A stretch of DNA of 32,104 bases from Ornithinibacter sp. (GTDB lineage Bacteria > Actinomycetota > Actinomycetes > Actinomycetales > Dermatophilaceae). The notes beneath the pieces were generated by a model that did no database searches, had not been told where the DNA came from, and saw only the letters and a program-made list of their open reading frames with translations. The stretch lies in NCBI GenBank assembly GCA_029266735.1, contig JAQSWG010000048.1:1-32104 (forward strand). Direction: 5' to 3'. A program made the translations under genes and the position numbers. This document shows positions 30,956 to 32,104 of the stretch, piece after piece (the stretch's first letter is position 1; each line of letters starts with the position of its first letter).

Positions 30956-31727
30956 GCCGCGCCCGGAGGCGCTCGACCTCGGCCTCGTCCCAGCCGTGCG
31001 CCAGGAGCCACCCCACGGCACCGCCGTACCCCTCCTGGAGCGCACGGAGGATCGTCTCGATCGACTCGGGCCGAGGCACCTGTTCGCCGACGTGCTGCTT
31101 GGCCAGCGCCTCCCCGTAGGCGGGGCGCGGCCGCAGCCGGTCGAGGATCGCCTCGATCCGCTCGGCGGTGAGCACGTAGTCGGCGACGATCTCGTCGTGC
31201 GGCACGCCGGCCACGTCCAGTGCCATGGCCACCACGGTCCCGGTGCGGTCCTTGCCCGCGGCGCAGTGGACGACTGCCGCCCCCTCGGCGTTCGCGACGA
31301 CGCGCAGCGCTGCGGACACCGAGTCCGGCCGAGCGGAGAGGTAGCCGAGGTAGTGGTCCGCCCAGAAGCGGGCGTCCCGCTGCTTCTCCTCGTCACGCCA
31401 CGGCAGTGCCAGGGCCTTCTCGGCGATGCGCTCGACGTCCTCCTGGCGCTGCTCCGGGATGAGCGAGTGGTGGTGGTGTGTCAGCGACTCGACCCGGCGC
31501 AATGGGCCCGGACCCTCGAGGTGCACCTCCACCTCCGTGCGGAGGTCGACGACGTCCGTCACACCGAGCTCCTCGACGAGGCGCGTCACGTCGGCGTCGG
31601 TGAGGTCCTGCAGGTTGTCGGAGCGGATGAGGCGGCCGGCTGCGGTGTGGCCGCCCCCACGGGTGGGCAGCCCGCCGAGGTCGCGCATGTTGACCAGCCC
31701 GTCGAGCTCGATCCAGCGGTCGGTCAC
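30945..31727 (-). CDS. Tyrosine-protein phosphatase (DSP/PTP-like)
   Basis: A 260-residue cysteine-dependent phosphatase of the actinobacterial PtpB/'Y_phosphatase3' group. It begins WIELDGLVNMRDLGGLPT, the characteristic 'N.RDLGG' entry, then DVVDLRTEVEV with the mobile Asp region, and the catalytic P-loop HCAAGKDRTG (154-163; nucleophile Cys155, Arg161). The additional Lys and Asp inside the loop are typical of this group, whose members act on phosphotyrosine and sometimes phosphoinositides. It appears complete. The GTG at 31727 has TAGGAT 6 nt upstream. It is divergent from hemW with 56 bp between starts. Confidence 0.9.
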   Translation of the reverse strand: MTDRWIELDGLVNMRDLGGLPTRGGGHTAAGRLIRSDNLQDLTDADVTRLVEELGVTDVVDLRTEVEVHLEGPGPLRRVESLTHHHHSLIPEQRQEDVERIAEKALALPWRDEEKQRDARFWADHYLGYLSARPDSVSAALRVVANAEGAAVVHCAAGKDRTGTVVAMALDVAGVPHDEIVADYVLTAERIEAILDRLRPRPAYGEALAKQHVGEQVPRPESIETILRALQEGYGGAVGWLLAHGWDEAEVERLRARLTD

Positions 31728-31733
31728 CGGGTC

Positions 31734-31739
31734 ATCCTA
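31734..31739 (-). promoter_or_regulatory. -10 element of leaderless promoter for the phosphatase gene
   Basis: TAGGAT on the minus strand ends 6 nt before the GTG at 31727, the same hexamer and spacing as the P-loop kinase-like gene at 18550-18555. Confidence 0.6.
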
Positions 31740-31771
31740 GGTCGGCGCAGGGGGAGCGCCGGGGCCGGTGA

Positions 31772-31777
31772 CAGGAT
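31772..31777 (+). promoter_or_regulatory. -10 element of leaderless promoter for hemW
   Basis: CAGGAT ends 6 nt before the GTG at 31784; the next 6 nt hold no ribosome site. Confidence 0.5.
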
Positions 31778-31783
31778 GGTGAC

Positions 31784-32104
31784 GTGCCCCGACTGCCCGA
31801 CGGCGACCCCGCGCCCGAGTCGGGCGAGCTGCCGTCCGCGGCGCTCGCCACGCTGCGCAGCAGCCGGCTGGGGATCTATGTCCACGTGCCCTTCTGCGCG
31901 GTGCGATGCGGCTACTGCGACTTCAACACGTACACGCTGACCGAGCTGGGACCCGGCGCCTCGACGGCGGACTTCGCCGCCTCGGCGCTCGCCGAGCTCG
32001 ACGTCGCGGTCCGCGTCCTCGGCGAGGACGCCGGCCCGGTCGACACCGTCTTCGTCGGTGGCGGCACGCCGACGCTCCTGCCCCCGGGTGACCTGGTGCG
32101 GATC
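31784..32104 (+). CDS. hemW: Radical SAM heme chaperone HemW, 3' end outside the window
   Basis: The first 107 residues of a coproporphyrinogen-III-oxidase-like radical-SAM protein. After an N-terminal extension of about 28 residues comes GIYVHVPFCAVRCGYCDFNTY with the cluster motif CxxxCxxC (Cys38, Cys42, Cys45), then TVFVGGGTPTLL (GGGTP 92-96), which contacts SAM. The extra cysteine seen two residues later in true HemN (CxxxCxxCxC) is replaced by Phe, which marks HemW, a heme-insertion chaperone, not the oxidase. lepA-hemW is the usual gene order, here separated by six genes. The GTG at 31784 is leaderless by position. Confidence 0.92.
   Translation, partial: MPRLPDGDPAPESGELPSAALATLRSSRLGIYVHVPFCAVRCGYCDFNTYTLTELGPGASTADFAASALAELDVAVRVLGEDAGPVDTVFVGGGTPTLLPPGDLVRI

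Noticed and set aside
1-32104. CRISPR array, rRNA, insertion sequence with intact transposase
   Set aside because: No regularly spaced repeats, no rRNA-like sequence and no transposase motifs were seen anywhere in the window.

Overview
This 32.1 kb window is chromosomal DNA from a high-GC actinobacterium, most likely a member of the Micrococcales near Intrasporangiaceae (Janibacter, Knoellia, Tetrasphaera and relatives). The placement is an inference from the very high GC, the many GTG starts, the actinobacterial gene order and protein types such as double YccF, mycothiol-linked DUF664 and fused receiver/reductase. Most of the window is ordinary core genome. No clearly new multi-gene system was found; the best leads are promoter architecture, gene decay and a few unusual proteins.

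Layout. 1-1365: 3' part of recA, then recX (recombination and its modulator). 1413-2321: a YccF-type membrane protein and a frameshifted acetyltransferase, both leftward. 2394-4683: a sparse, accessory-looking stretch with three small unknown proteins, a HIT hydrolase and a decayed tyrosine recombinase. 4734-11365: miaB, a small membrane protein, a receiver/thioredoxin-reductase-like flavoprotein, then the overlapping run def-miaA-dapF (protein N-terminal processing, tRNA i6A/ms2i6A modification, lysine/peptidoglycan precursor) and a facing methyltransferase. 11441-18543: hflX, a double GNAT, a formate-tetrahydrofolate ligase gene (fhs) broken by an internal deletion, dinG with an extra C-terminal domain, and a small P-loop kinase-like protein. 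18598-20554: holA, rpsT and an orphan PemK/MazF-like protein. 20604-25662: a DtxR/IdeR-type iron box, an fbpABC ferric-iron ABC importer and an MFS exporter. 25641-26339: remnant of an APH-family phosphotransferase. 26463-32104: lepA, then a mixed set (VOC, DinB/DUF664, CHRD, NUDIX, DUF4442, tyrosine phosphatase) leading to the start of hemW.

How it fits together. The usual actinobacterial order holA-rpsT-lepA-hemW is present but interrupted twice by accessory genes, so rpsT-lepA and lepA-hemW look like tolerated insertion points. Iron uptake is the one clear transport operon, with a recognisable metal-dependent repressor box. Convergent neighbours are packed so tightly that several overlap at their 3' ends.

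Window-wide signals. At least fifteen genes have a -10-like hexamer (TANNNT, or CANNNT) ending 6-8 nt before the start codon and little or no Shine-Dalgarno sequence, as expected for leaderless mRNAs. This pattern also settles several start codons. Four genes are broken (acetyltransferase, integrase, fhs, APH-type phosphotransferase), each by a frame change combined with a short deletion. The word CGGCATCCG and its core CCGGCAT are more frequent than base composition predicts.
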